Assembly: GCF_026210795.1 (NCBI RefSeq)
Contig: NC_089456.1
Location: 250,501 to 314,500 of the forward strand
DNA length: 64,000 nt
Direction: 5' to 3'
Origin: Rhizophagus irregularis
Taxonomy: Eukaryota; Glomeromycota; Glomeromycetes; Glomerales; Glomeraceae
Shown: in pieces, positions 15,266-24,854 of the stretch
Layout of the letters: the number at the start of each line of letters is the position of its first letter
How positions within the stretch are numbered: position 1 is the stretch's first letter
Program-made: the position numbers and the translations under genes
The notes under the pieces: model-generated
Database searches by the model: none
What the model saw: the letters and a program-made list of their open reading frames with translations, nothing else
Told to the model about the DNA's origin: nothing

Positions 15266-15695
15266 ATTAAAAAGAATTTTACTGCAGATATTATTACCAA
15301 TAGTGTTTCACATAAATCAACTTTTTCCTCTAAAATTCAATTCAATTCAGACTCAATTTGTACTTGATTTGACTCCTAAATTTAATTATTTCAGGTCCAA
15401 TTTTGATTAGTGTTTTTTATAAATGAGTTGAGTTTTAAATCAATTTTTTATATAATAAAATTTGTCCTACACTAATTTTTATAATACTTTAACTATATTA
15501 TTTATGTTATGCAAGTCTATGTAAGTCATTTTGAGTCGCATATACAGAACTTTCATTACCCTGATTAAAATAAAAAAAATAAAAAAATATCATCAAAATT
15601 GAACTGCTAGATCAAAAGTTATTTGCAAAATATGTTTTTGCTTTTTGGAAGCAATCAGGATTATATTGTATTACAAATCAATTCATGTAAAATAT

Positions 15696-15761
15696 TATCG
15701 CCATTTTCAATTTGGTTGAATCTGCACTATGTCGATCAATTATAATAAAATTGGCGAAAAC
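15696..15761. repeat. dispersed repeat, copy 1
   Basis: TATCGCCATTTTCAATTTGG followed by TTGAATCTGCACTAT and GATCAATTATAATAAA. It is about 85% similar to 34594-34660 in the same orientation. The short ends TATCGCCATTTTC and TTGGCGAAAA are loosely inverted, hinting at a very short MITE. Confidence 0.6.
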
Positions 15762-15815
15762 TCGTGATTTTGTAAAGTAGTACATATAAAACTTTATGCT
15801 TTGCTTATCAATATA

Positions 15816-15984
15816 CATGCTGCCCAAATTATTTTGGAATGCCATAATTATAATTTGGGATGCCATAATTCATTCGGTTTATATATAATTTACTATGTAA
15901 AGTGCCAAAATAATTTGGGATGCCATAATTGAATTTGGGATTTTACTTATAATTACGGCAGTCCAAAATAATTTGGGTGGCATG
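15816..15984. mobile_element. Tc1/mariner-type MITE, 169 bp
   Basis: The terminal inverted repeats are CATGCTGCCCAAATTATTTT and (in reverse) CATGCCACCCAAATTATTTT, flanked by TA at 15814-15815 and 15985-15986. The interior repeats ATTTGGGATGCCATAATT. It lies 320 bp upstream of a transposase of the matching superfamily. The two ends are otherwise unlike the sequence around that gene, so a direct link is not shown. Confidence 0.8.
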
Positions 15985-16302
15985 TATACTTATCAACATG
16001 CAAATTTTTTGTATTACACATGATGATTGGGTTATAACGCGTATGTTTTTGTACTTTCTTTGAATTTTTTTTTAACATTCGGTCTACATTATATATTGCA
16101 ATAACTACAATTATAACGCTTGTTCAACTAAAGTTTTGAACTGAAATATTTATTTCTTGATAGAAAAGACCTTGTGTATGTATTTTTTAGATTTATTTCG
16201 CTTTTATTTGTTAGATTCACTTTAACATTAGGTTCTATACTATATTTATGATTATTTCTGCTTATTCAACTAAAATTTTATCTTATTTATAAATAGAAAT
16301 AC

Positions 16303-17401
16303 CTCATACCTAAAGAATTTAGTGAAAATTTACGATGGAGAGTAGTATATTTATATACCGATGGTTTCTTTATTATAGATATTGCTAATACATTATATAT
16401 GAGCAAGTCTTCTGTAACTAGAATAATAAATATTTATGAAAAATGGGCATGTGTTACCAATCCATATAAAGGGATTTCTGGAAGAAGAAAGCTTTTCAGT
16501 AGAAATGATATGTATATACTCCAAAATCTCATTAGAGATAAAGTTAATAGGTATTTAAACGAGTTGGTGAGTGAGATGGAAAATCTTACAGGAAAAAGAG
16601 CTTCTATTGCAACACTCTGGAGATCACTTCATTATTTAGAAATTACTAGAAAAAAGGTATTGAAAATTTTAATTTTCAGAAAAAAATTAGAAACTGCATA
16701 TTCTAATTATAGTTTTTTTTTTTATAAAGTTACAAAAAAAAGCATATGAGAAAAGTGAAATTATACGTGCACATTATTTAGGAATTATTGGTGAGCATTA
16801 TACTCCAAATCAATTAATCTTTATTGATGAAAGTACTAAGGATGAGAGAAGTTTGTCAAGATTATATGGATATTCTCCTAGAAATATACGTGCATGCAAA
16901 AAAGTGGTATTTGTACAAGGAAAAAGATATACAATCTTGCCTGCTCTTACTTTAGATGGATTTGTTGCAGTTGATGTGTTTGAAGGGGCATGTGATAAAA
17001 ATAAATTTGTTAAATTTGTACTTGATCAAGTGGTATGTAAAATTATAATATTATTTAAAATTATAACTTATATAAATTCTCAATATTTCAATATAGATTC
17101 CTGTAATGAATCCCTATTCTGGTAATAATAGCGTTATTATAATAGATAATGTCAGAATACATTATGATGATGATCTTATTTCGCCATTAGAAGGATTGGG
17201 ATGTCACGTAATTTTTCTTCCACCTTATTCTCCTGATTATAACCCTATAGAAACAGCATTTTCAATAATTAATCATGTATTAAATGTAATTATGATTTTA
17301 TGGATGCTTGTAATGATCCAATATATACTTTATTAATTGCATGCAGTCAAATTACACCTCAAATGGCACAATCGTTTTTTAAGTCATCAATTTATTTGTA
17401 A
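16303..17401 (+). pseudogene. IS630/Tc1-mariner transposase, probably frameshifted
   Basis: A DDE transposase with a helix-turn-helix N terminus (IANTLYMSKSSVTRIIN, about 16380-16430). Coding runs in segments joined by short introns near 16656-16731 and 17034-17098. The catalytic triad is visible: Asp in LIFIDESTK (about 16825), Asp in VIIIDNVRIHYDD (about 17140) and Glu in YSPDYNPIETAF (about 17250). After INHVLN the frame changes, and the tail YDFMDACNDPIYTLL to FFKSSIYL with stop at 17399-17401 is read in another frame, so at least one frameshift is likely. No ATG was found for the first exon, and the segment starts after an AG acceptor. All three catalytic residues survive. Whether the copy is active cannot be told. 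Confidence 0.8.
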
Positions 17402-17497
17402 AAAATTTATTATAAAAAATAAAATAAATTAGAATATCAATTTTATTAGTAAACAATTTTTTATTATATTATATAATGAAATACAAAAATATACTAA

Positions 17498-18470
17498 TCA
17501 ATCAATATCTTTGTATAACTTTACCATTTGTTCATCAGTCAAATCTTTAATTGCATTTACCGTAATTTCTTCTTCTAAAAAAGCATTTTCAAATTTGGAA
17601 TATACATTATTACAATTATATTTTTGATCTAAGTTAAGAAAAAATTCAGTAACTGAAGGTAATTCATGATTTGTAGTAGGTGATGATATTGGATGAATAG
17701 ATGTTAGATGAATAAATGTAGGACCCAGAAATATATATATAGGGGTCAGGTGATGAAAAAAATTTTTTACTATGAGCTGTACGCATTTTTTCAGGGCCGG
17801 AATTATGATAATGCCAGTCGGTTACTATAATAGGAAATAAATTCTGACTGGCATTATCAAAAATTATCTAAAAAAGAAAAGATTTTCATGATTTTTTTAG
17901 TTCAAAATACGCAAACTCAAACCTGACTCTTTTATATATATTTCTGGGTCCTATAAATGTATTTGAAGGAGAATAAGAATAAGGATATGGCATTTGAATT
18001 ACAATAGGATTAACAGGTATAGTGGATGTAGTAGACGCTATAGTTGGTATTTGTGTATCATTATTTTTGTTTACCAACGTGCCCAATGCTGCATTGAATG
18101 TTGGAAATATTGGAGGAATGTCATAAGTAGTATTTTTATTATACTATAATTTTTATTGAAATTAGAATTGAAATAAATGCAAAATCAATTTGCTAATAAT
18201 TAAAATTACTTACAATTTCACATGCCCAAAGCTGTAATCTAGCTGGATTTAGTTGTAAATGGCGATTTTCTTGAATAAAGCATGGTGTATTATGCATATC
18301 ACACTTGTATTTTTCACATAAAGCAGCTATGATTTCCGCTCTTATTTGTTCTTCTTTAGATAAATCACTTTCTTAAGTAATATGCGACTTTCTTTTCTTT
18401 TTAGAATTTGATAATATTCTTTGATTTCTTTCTTTATCAGAAGCTGAGGAATCACTTTTGTCAGAAGCCT
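17498..18470 (-). pseudogene. unknown gene with CxxHxTPCFI block, split by a MITE
   Basis: Read on the minus strand, the first exon contains LSKEEQIRAEIIAALCEKYK, then CD(M)HNTPCFIQENRHLQLNP and LQLWACEI. An intron follows (about 18120-18215), then a Pro/Thr/Ser-rich stretch from YDIPPIFPTFNAALG to YPYSYSPSNTFI. The coding sequence is interrupted at 17720-17952 by a hAT-type MITE and resumes as HLTSIHPISSPTTNH, ending VKLYKDID with TGA at 17498-17500. An in-frame TAA near 18375 breaks the upstream part. I recall this C-terminal block as part of a multi-copy family in Rhizophagus whose N-terminal zinc-ribbon half resembles 34761-35147. The function is unknown to me. Confidence 0.65.
17720..17952. 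mobile_element. hAT-type MITE copy 1, 233 bp, perfect 8-bp TSD
   Basis: The ends AGGACCCAGAAATATATATA and TATATATATTTCTGGGTCCT are inverted. The flanks ATAAATGT at 17712-17719 and 17953-17960 are an exact 8-bp duplication. The interior has its own hairpin (GATAATGCCAGTC and GACTGGCATTATC). It interrupts the minus-strand gene described above. A second copy lies at 54888-55102. Confidence 0.92.
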
Positions 18471-18574
18471 GAAATTTTTAATATGAAATTTTAATCCTAG
18501 GGTTATAATGGGCCAGGCAGAACCTGATATGAGAGAATAAGAATTTAATGTGAGTAAATGAGTCTTTACAAATA

Positions 18575-18763
18575 ATGTCGAATTACGCAACGATCAGAGA
18601 TATAGAATCTTGGAAAAAGGTTGTAGAATTAGAAAACTGTAATCATGCAATAACAGAAATCATGAGTATGCAGAAAGAAGTAAATGATTTTCTACAACAA
18701 AAAATCAATATATTAGAAACTCAACTATCCTTACTTAATAATTCAGAAATGGGAACTTATTAA
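18575..18763 (+). CDS. short open frame, predicted coiled coil
   Basis: 62 codons with a Leu/Ile/Gln-rich heptad-like C-terminal half (FLQQKINILETQLSLLNN). It faces away from the gene ending at 17498 and overlaps nothing. There is no recognisable domain and no intron. It could be the start of a decayed multi-exon gene, because similar Ser-rich coding-like sequence follows at 18770-18900. Low certainty that it is a real protein. Confidence 0.25.
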   Translation: MSNYATIRDIESWKKVVELENCNHAITEIMSMQKEVNDFLQQKINILETQLSLLNNSEMGTY

Positions 18764-19490
18764 ATAATCAAACAATAAATTCGTTCAGCAGTGCTCTAAT
18801 GCTAGCATCCTCTGTCAAAATAAATAATATCAGAAGTGAGGAGGGTAAAAAGGATGAAAACGGTAAAATTAAAATATGTGAAATATGTGAGTAGGTCTTA
18901 TTTCGATATAATACTTGTCAAATAATAAATATTATCAGTTATCCTCATAAGTTCATGCAGATTTTACATAATTGTTATTTAGGTTGGTTATCTCATATTA
19001 CTATGTATTAGCATAATAATAAAATTATTATAAACAGTCCCGTCAAACTGATAATAAATATTATTATTGTACGTGCTGCTATTAGACTATTATTTAGTTT
19101 AATCATCCAATAATATATAAATAAGTTCAAGTGATATATCTTATTAACTAATAATACATACCGGGTGTTGCTTAATTTCTAAATAATAAATAATAGAAAA
19201 GTTTAAGTCAATGATATATCTTATTAATTAACATATTCCGGTGTTGTTTAATTTCTGCAAATTTCACGTATCATAATACATCATTATACAGTCTAATGAT
19301 TAATAGTCAGATTTTAATTTATTAAATTTATTAATCATTTAATTGTTAGAACAATTAGAACAATTGAAAATAAATAAAATTGTTAAAAATGATGAAAATA
19401 ATCGATCTGAAAAAAAATACTGATTTCTTTCTATTACTGTGAATATTTTTTGTTATTTTTTAAAATTTTCATTAAATATGTTCAATAAGA
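18764..19490. repeat. AT-rich DNA with a duplicated ~75-bp block
   Basis: The block at about 19119-19190 (AGTGATATATCTTATTAACT, then CCGGGTGTTGCTTAATTTCT) is repeated in diverged form at about 19200-19260. No gene is recognised in the rest. Confidence 0.5.
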
Positions 19491-19790
19491 AAGAATTAGA
19501 GAAAATAGATGAGCTATTGGGTAAGTTGATCGGTGAACAGCAGATATCAGATATACTTAAAACTAATGATTATCCAAATTAATAGCTTTTATCCAACAAG
19601 CTAAATGTATTTTTGAAAAAATATCGAATTTTATACAAGGACAGCAAGAATAACAAAACAATGAACCTCACAAAGTGCCAGGTTCTTCACAGGCTGTTTT
19701 TTCACAGGGTTCTTCACAAGCTGGTTCTCAATAAGAACCAAATCTTATATCTTCAGATGAGGATATAACAATTAAAATGGCAAAAAGCGA
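19479..19790 (+). pseudogene. decayed coding fragment, unknown
   Basis: Coding-like stretches with stops: an ATG at 19479 opens a short frame (LEKIDELLGKLIGEQQ) that ends after about 35 codons. It is followed by a GSSQAVFSQGSSQAGSQ-type low-complexity stretch and a Ser/Glu-rich tail. There is no domain I recognise. It may be a fragment of a degenerate repeat family. Confidence 0.3.
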
Positions 19791-19854
19791 CACCGCTGTA
19801 ACTAGCAGTATTAGTGAAAAAGTGGAAGAAAGCGCTGTAACCAGTACTATTAAT

Positions 19855-20330
19855 AAAAAAATGATGAAAGTACGACAAAAATTCCAGAAAAACCATCAGC
19901 AATAAAGCATAAAAGGACAATGTGAAAAATGAAATTGGAATGAAGGTGGGAGCGAAGGGGATAATGAAAAATAAAATGAAAGTAAAATAAAATGATGAAA
20001 ACAAAATAGGAATGAAAAACGATATGGAGTGATATGAAGTGATGAAAAATGATATGGGAGCAAAAGGAACAATGATAAATGAAAAGGATAATTAAAAACA
20101 AAATGGGAAAAGGAAATAATAGAATAATAAAAAACAAAAGGAGTGAAAAAAACAATAGAAAATACATGAAAATAGAATGAAATGAATATAGAAAATGAAA
20201 AGGGAATAAAGTGGATGATAGAAAATAAAAGAAACTGTTAGTATCATTTTCAATAAAGAAAATAATAAAATAGCAAAATACTGAAGTTATTTGAAATTGT
20301 TGTTTTCTGAAAAACAAGTTAACAAGTTAG
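19855..20330. repeat. purine-rich low-complexity tract
   Basis: About 470 bp of ATGAAAA/GAATGAAA-like words on the plus strand, nearly free of C. This asymmetry produces long but meaningless open frames rich in Phe, Ile and Leu on the minus strand. It may be an expanded, decayed simple repeat. Confidence 0.7.
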
Positions 20331-20880
20331 AATAAGAGAAAAAGAACATTAAACTAGCAAAGTAATAAGAAAATAAAAAAATCTTACCTTAAGAAGTTCC
20401 AGGAAAAGCTGGCCATTTTGCAAAAAACAAAATATATGCTACATGTTTGTGTAATATGAAATCACTTGTGAATTTCACTAGGGTAAATTTAAAATTTTAA
20501 TGATTGCAGATCAAGGTAAAATTCACCAGAAGTGAATGTATATAAAATTGCCAAATTTGTAAAAAAAATATTAAATTCTAAAAAAATTATTGGAATTATT
20601 ATAGAAGCCAATTATACATACAAATTATACAAATTTTATGTTATTTCAAATTTTATAAAAATTGGCCTTTTTACAAATTTGGAATTGCTAAGCTTATTAA
20701 ACTTATTTAAATACTTAGAAAAAAGTTAATTTCTAGTATACTTGATGATCTTAATGATGAAAAATTATCTTCAAATCAGCTGTTTTCTACTCATAGAAAT
20801 AGATCAATTTCTAGTTAATAAATCAATTTTCTGGATATTTTTCAGACATATGGATATTTTCCAAATATTTTTAGCTATAA
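20331..20880. repeat. AT-rich DNA with an inverted repeat
   Basis: ATTGCCAAATTTGTAAAAA at about 20549 pairs with TTTTTACAAATTTGGAATT at about 20670-20690, giving a hairpin of about 140 bp that may be a small MITE. There is also a short GTGAATTTCAC palindrome near 20470. No gene seen. Confidence 0.45.
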
Positions 20881-21800
20881 TTTCTTGATTTCTTGTCAAA
20901 TACATATTGGATTTCTTTTGCTAATGCTAAAAGAGATGAATTTGAACAAACACAATCATGAATTTTGTGATTCAAACTTTCAACTTATTGAGTGCTATTT
21001 GCAATTGATTATTTGTATAATATACAGCTCATTTGTATTTAAAGAATCCAATTGTTTTCTTATATAATAATTACCAGCTGATAGATATTTTAATTTCAAA
21101 TGCTTTTCCAATGATTTTCAAAAAGTGTTAAAATTAATATATTCTTACAATAATCTGATTTACCAAAATTGAACAAATCCTGATAAAATTAGTAAGAATT
21201 TTACTATCTACATCTGAAAGGTATTCCCAAAGTAATACAGTTAAATAAATTGTAAAGAATATTCACTATTAATTAGCCATAAAATTGGTGTGACCTAAAT
21301 CAGATGGTATTTGAAACCTATCCATCTTTTTCTGAATTTTGTTTAAAGAATTTAATGTCAAAATACCAAAATAAGCAATGCATTGGATTGACTGTAATAA
21401 ATCTAATAGGATCAAAATATGATAGACATAACAAATTGGATTATCTAGCATCTGAGTTGCATCTTTACCAACTTAATGCATTTTGTTAGTACTTATTCAA
21501 ATCTTTAGCAGAAAACCAGTTGTCTACATCATCTATATATTTCAGCAAAATTATGCTGCCTATTTTCATAATTTGCTTTTTTCTCACATCTGTAGCATGA
21601 AACTAAGATGATATTAGGATTAAAGCGTCATGAACTCTCTTTCTATTTTTGCATTTATAAGTACAATTTAGTGTTAATCCAGCCCAAAATATTTCCAATT
21701 CATTAATTATTAGTGCTAAATAATGCTAAATAATGGTTCAGGTAAAATGCTAAGAGTCAATAAATTTTCATGTTTAAATCAGATATCGCATATTGTGATA
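20880..21800 (-). pseudogene. Tnp2/CACTA-like transposase relic
   Basis: On the minus strand around 21350-21430 the translation reads YFDPIRFITVNPMHCLF, matching the conserved DPMHCLF block of Tnp2-type transposases. A frameshift then leads into SLNKIQKKMDRFQIPSDLG. A second relic of the same family at 37-38 kb carries the equivalent YFNPIRYLVIDPMHCLFLG. Too decayed to function. The borders are approximate. Confidence 0.55.
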
Positions 21801-21894
21801 TATATAACACTGATACTATAAATGGTACTGATTCAACATCAAGCCAAGATGAGAATTGGTTATTTTACACTTGTAAAATGATTACATGTTAGCA

Positions 21895-21950
21895 CAGCAC
21901 GTCTGAAATTTGTGTCAGGTTGACAGCGCAGTGTGGTGCAGTAATTTCAA
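21895..21950. mobile_element. solo terminal repeat of the CTGTGCCAG MITE
   Basis: GTCTGAAATTTGTGTCAGGT followed by TGACA resembles the ends of the MITE at 24653-24854. No second end is clear here. Confidence 0.45.
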
Positions 21951-22560
21951 AAAATCTAAGTTGAAAATTTTTTTTTTAATGTAATGCTTTCAAATTTACA
22001 CATTAGATGTATTTTCATCTGTTTTACAAAATTCACTTATAGACAGAACGTAGATTTTGACTTTAGTATATAATAACTGATTTTATTGTCTTTGCTGATC
22101 AGTTCCAAAATTGGATTTGTCAAAAAACGGTTTTTGTTAAATAACTCGAAAATGGCCTTCTAAACCACTCATATATACTCTAAGTAATTTTGCAGAGCAG
22201 ATGAAAATACATCTAGTGCAAGGTTTTGTAATATATTAATAAATAATACTTATATATTTATCTTTATTCTTAATATTTTTTTAATCAAAACATTAGTTAA
22301 CATTCTGATTTTTTTTTTCTTTTTTTAACAAAACATTTCTTAATGTTTCAAAATATTATTTTTTTTTAATTTTTTTAATTAGAACATTGGCTAACATTCT
22401 GATTTTTTTTTATTCTATTTTTTAATAAAATGTTTGAAAGTATTTTTTTTATTTTTTAACAAAATGTTAAAAATATTAGAAATATGATTAAATATTTCAT
22501 TTTCCTTTTTTTTAAAATCAGTAGCTTTCTGAATGATTCACAGACGAGATTTTGAAGGTA
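21951..22560. other. AT-rich DNA with T-tract repeats
   Basis: No gene. The word AGAACATTGGCTAACATTCTGATTT occurs twice in diverged form (about 22290 and 22380), separated by long T-tracts. Confidence 0.45.
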
Positions 22561-23560
22561 TTCTTTAAAATCTTTTTTTTATTTTTAAAGAAATGATGCT
22601 AATGTTTCTTTCTTTTTCTTTTTGTAAGTATTAGACTTTTGAATAATATAGTAAGTTTTACAACATCTGTTATGAAACTTTATTTTAAAACTTTTTTTTA
22701 AAAAACATTTACTAATGTTTCTTTTTTAATTTTTGTAGGTCTACAAGTTTTCAGATAAACAAAATGGTAAGTTTTGCAACAAAATGGTATGAAACTTTAT
22801 TATATAATTAAGAAATGTTTACTAATATTTTTTTTCTTTTTGTAAATATCAAACTTTTAGATAGTATGGTAAGTTTTGCAATATTTATTGCAAAACTTTA
22901 GTTTTTTTAACTTTTTTTTAAAAACATTTTCTATAGGGATGTTAGATTGCTTAAGCAGTTCGGTTTAGATTTTAAACCTGATTAAACTAATTTGAATCCA
23001 GCTTCACATAAACCAATTTTTGAATTATATTTGAAACTATACTTATAAATGTATTAGTAAAGTTTGCTTATTCAAGCAATTAGTTTAAATAGTTTAAACC
23101 TGATTTAATAATATAATACGCAAAATATTTTATTTGTAAAATTAATGCATATACGAATTGTTATGCTATTATACTTTATAATTTCAAATCCAATTTAAAC
23201 ATATTGAGTTTTAAATACTATTAGTAAAATCACATGATCATAAAACTCAATTCAAGTAGTTTTTACTTTAAACTCGATTGAATCATATTTTCTGAACTTG
23301 AATAACATCCCTAATTTACTAATATTTTCTTTCTTTAGCTAATTTCTGGGATTTAGAATATTGGAAAAATAGTAAATTTTATATATTTTATCATGAAACT
23401 TCTATTTTTTTATTTTTTTAAATTAGAAAATATTTACTGACATTTCCTTTTTCTTTTTTATAAGTTTCAGAAGTTTTGAGTTGGCCAGGAACTAGTTTTG
23501 TTTATTACAAAATTTACCTTTTTTTAATTTTTTTAGAAAATATTTATTAATGTTTTCAGA
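22561..23560. repeat. ~100-113 bp tandem repeat array, about six copies
   Basis: The anchor word ATTTACTAATGTTTC and variants recur at about 22607, 22707, 22817, 22927, 23314, 23427 and 23527. Each is followed by a T-rich stretch, often TTTTTGTAAGT, then an AGTTTTGCAAC/ATGAAAC block. The spacing is 100-113 bp once the 379-bp MITE at 22935-23313 is ignored. No coding frame runs through the array. Confidence 0.7.
22935..23313. mobile_element. hAT-like MITE, 379 bp
   Basis: The ends are TAGGGATGTTAGATT and (reverse) TAGGGATGTTATTCA. The flanks ATTTTCTA (22927-22934) and ATTTACTA (23314-23321) match at 7 of 8. TAGGGATG is a common hAT terminus. It is inserted in one unit of the surrounding tandem array, and the array shows what the empty site should look like. 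No coding capacity. Confidence 0.8.
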
Positions 23561-23869
23561 TATACTTTTCGTCAAAATGACAAAATACTAATTAAATTTA
23601 TTTTGACAGACATAATGTATTTTGATAGACATAATTAATTTATAATAATTTTATAATAAATAGTGAATTGGCAGGGACAGATAATATGATCAAAAAGAAT
23701 TCAATATATATAACAAAACATTTATTTTTATTTTATAAGTTTTTGGATGGCTCTTTATACAAAATTTTATTAGATAAATTTTTTATTTTATTTTATTAAT
23801 TTTATATAGAATTTACATTAGATAGTTGCAGTAATAGTATACAATTTGTAAAGTAATAATAATACATTA
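23561..23869. other. AT-rich DNA, nothing recognised
   Basis: No gene. TTTTGACAGACATAATGTATTTTGATAGACATAAT is a local direct repeat near 23610. Confidence 0.4.
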
Positions 23870-24025
23870 AGAGCACTGTCAGATATTACCTAATATTACT
23901 TTAATATAAGAGCTTACCCCCCTCCCATAGGTAAAATATTTTATATATATAATTCTTTATATAATATTATATGTAACCTAAGATCTTTAGTTACCCCCCT
24001 CCTCCTAAAATATCTGACAGCACCC
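23870..24025. mobile_element. short TA-flanked MITE, 156 bp
   Basis: The ends AGAGCACTGTCAGATATT and (reverse) GGGTGCTGTCAGATATTTTA share GC(A)CTGTCAGATATT. TA occurs on both outer sides (23868-23869 and 24026-24027). The subterminal words TTACCCCCCTCC are direct repeats. Confidence 0.65.
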
Positions 24026-24027
24026 TA

Positions 24028-24652
24028 AATTAATTTACACATTTTTCAGTCATTTTTCTATACTTAAAATATATTGTATTACATGTTATTAAATAGCATT
24101 ATTTTACTATATTTTTAAATAGCATCAGTTGATAAAAGGTTTGTTGCTTAACACTAAAAAGTGTTAAGTATACACATGGTATTATTCAACATATTACACA
24201 CCTGCCTAAAACTTCTTAATGTAGCATATTATATCCCTATAGTAAAATATACAGTAATTATAACTAGCGTACAAAAAGTTTTTGAAAAATACCAGAAATT
24301 TTCTGAAAAAATCTAAAAATTCCAGAAATTCATTTTTTGCATCAAAACATATGACTAAACCCCCAAAAAAAATTTTTATTTAATTGGCAATTTGGCATAA
24401 ATTTATCAATATTCTAAAGTCTCAAATATTTTCATTATGTCTTTATTACAATATGAATTTAAGTATTAAAGAATTAATAATAGCTTGACTCAAGAAAATG
24501 AGATTTAATATTTTAATGTTTTTATTATATATTAATAAAATGGTGATTTCTATTTGTACACAAAATGTTTGAACTTGGATCACGTGACATAAATATTTAT
24601 AATATTTTTAAGACAGAACATGTGACTTTTAACTGTGGCGTTTTTATTGCTG
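24028..24652. other. AT-rich DNA, nothing recognised
   Basis: No gene. There is a small perfect hairpin CTTAACACTAAAAAGTGTTAAG near 24155 and an E-box-like ATCACGTGAC at about 24580. Confidence 0.45.
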
Positions 24653-24854
24653 GTCTGAAATCTGTGCCAGATTAGTGTTGATCACTTCTATAATAGGAAG
24701 GAGTGATGTTTATGTGTCACCTGATCACGTGCAGCTACGAGTTCAAAAACACTAAGTATCTGAGGGACTTAGAATTTTTTTTGTGCCAAAAATTTATTTG
24801 TCACCGTTATTTATCACCGTGATTGACACTAATAACCTGGCACAGATTTCAGAC
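24653..24854. mobile_element. MITE with GTCTGAAATCTGTGCCAG ends, 202 bp
   Basis: The left GTCTGAAATCTGTGCCAGAT with TTAGTGTTGATCAC pairs with the right GTGATTGACACTAATAA and CCTGGCACAGATTTCAGAC. It contains GATCACGTGCAGCTAC, a word repeated at 57012 (GATCACGTGTAGCTAC). I could not define a target duplication. Confidence 0.75.

Noticed and set aside
17886-18086. A 66-codon frame taken alone as a small gene
   Set aside because: It is one exon fragment of the larger MITE-split minus-strand gene, and its 3' end runs into the MITE.
19753-20317. Long minus-strand open frames rich in Phe, Leu and Ile, suggestive of membrane proteins
   Set aside because: They are the complement of a purine-only simple-repeat tract with almost no C. 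The hydrophobic composition follows from base asymmetry, with no start context or domain.
24150-24175. Perfect CTTAACACT/AGTGTTAAG hairpin considered as a regulatory site
   Set aside because: Isolated 22-bp palindrome in non-coding AT-rich DNA with no gene beside it.
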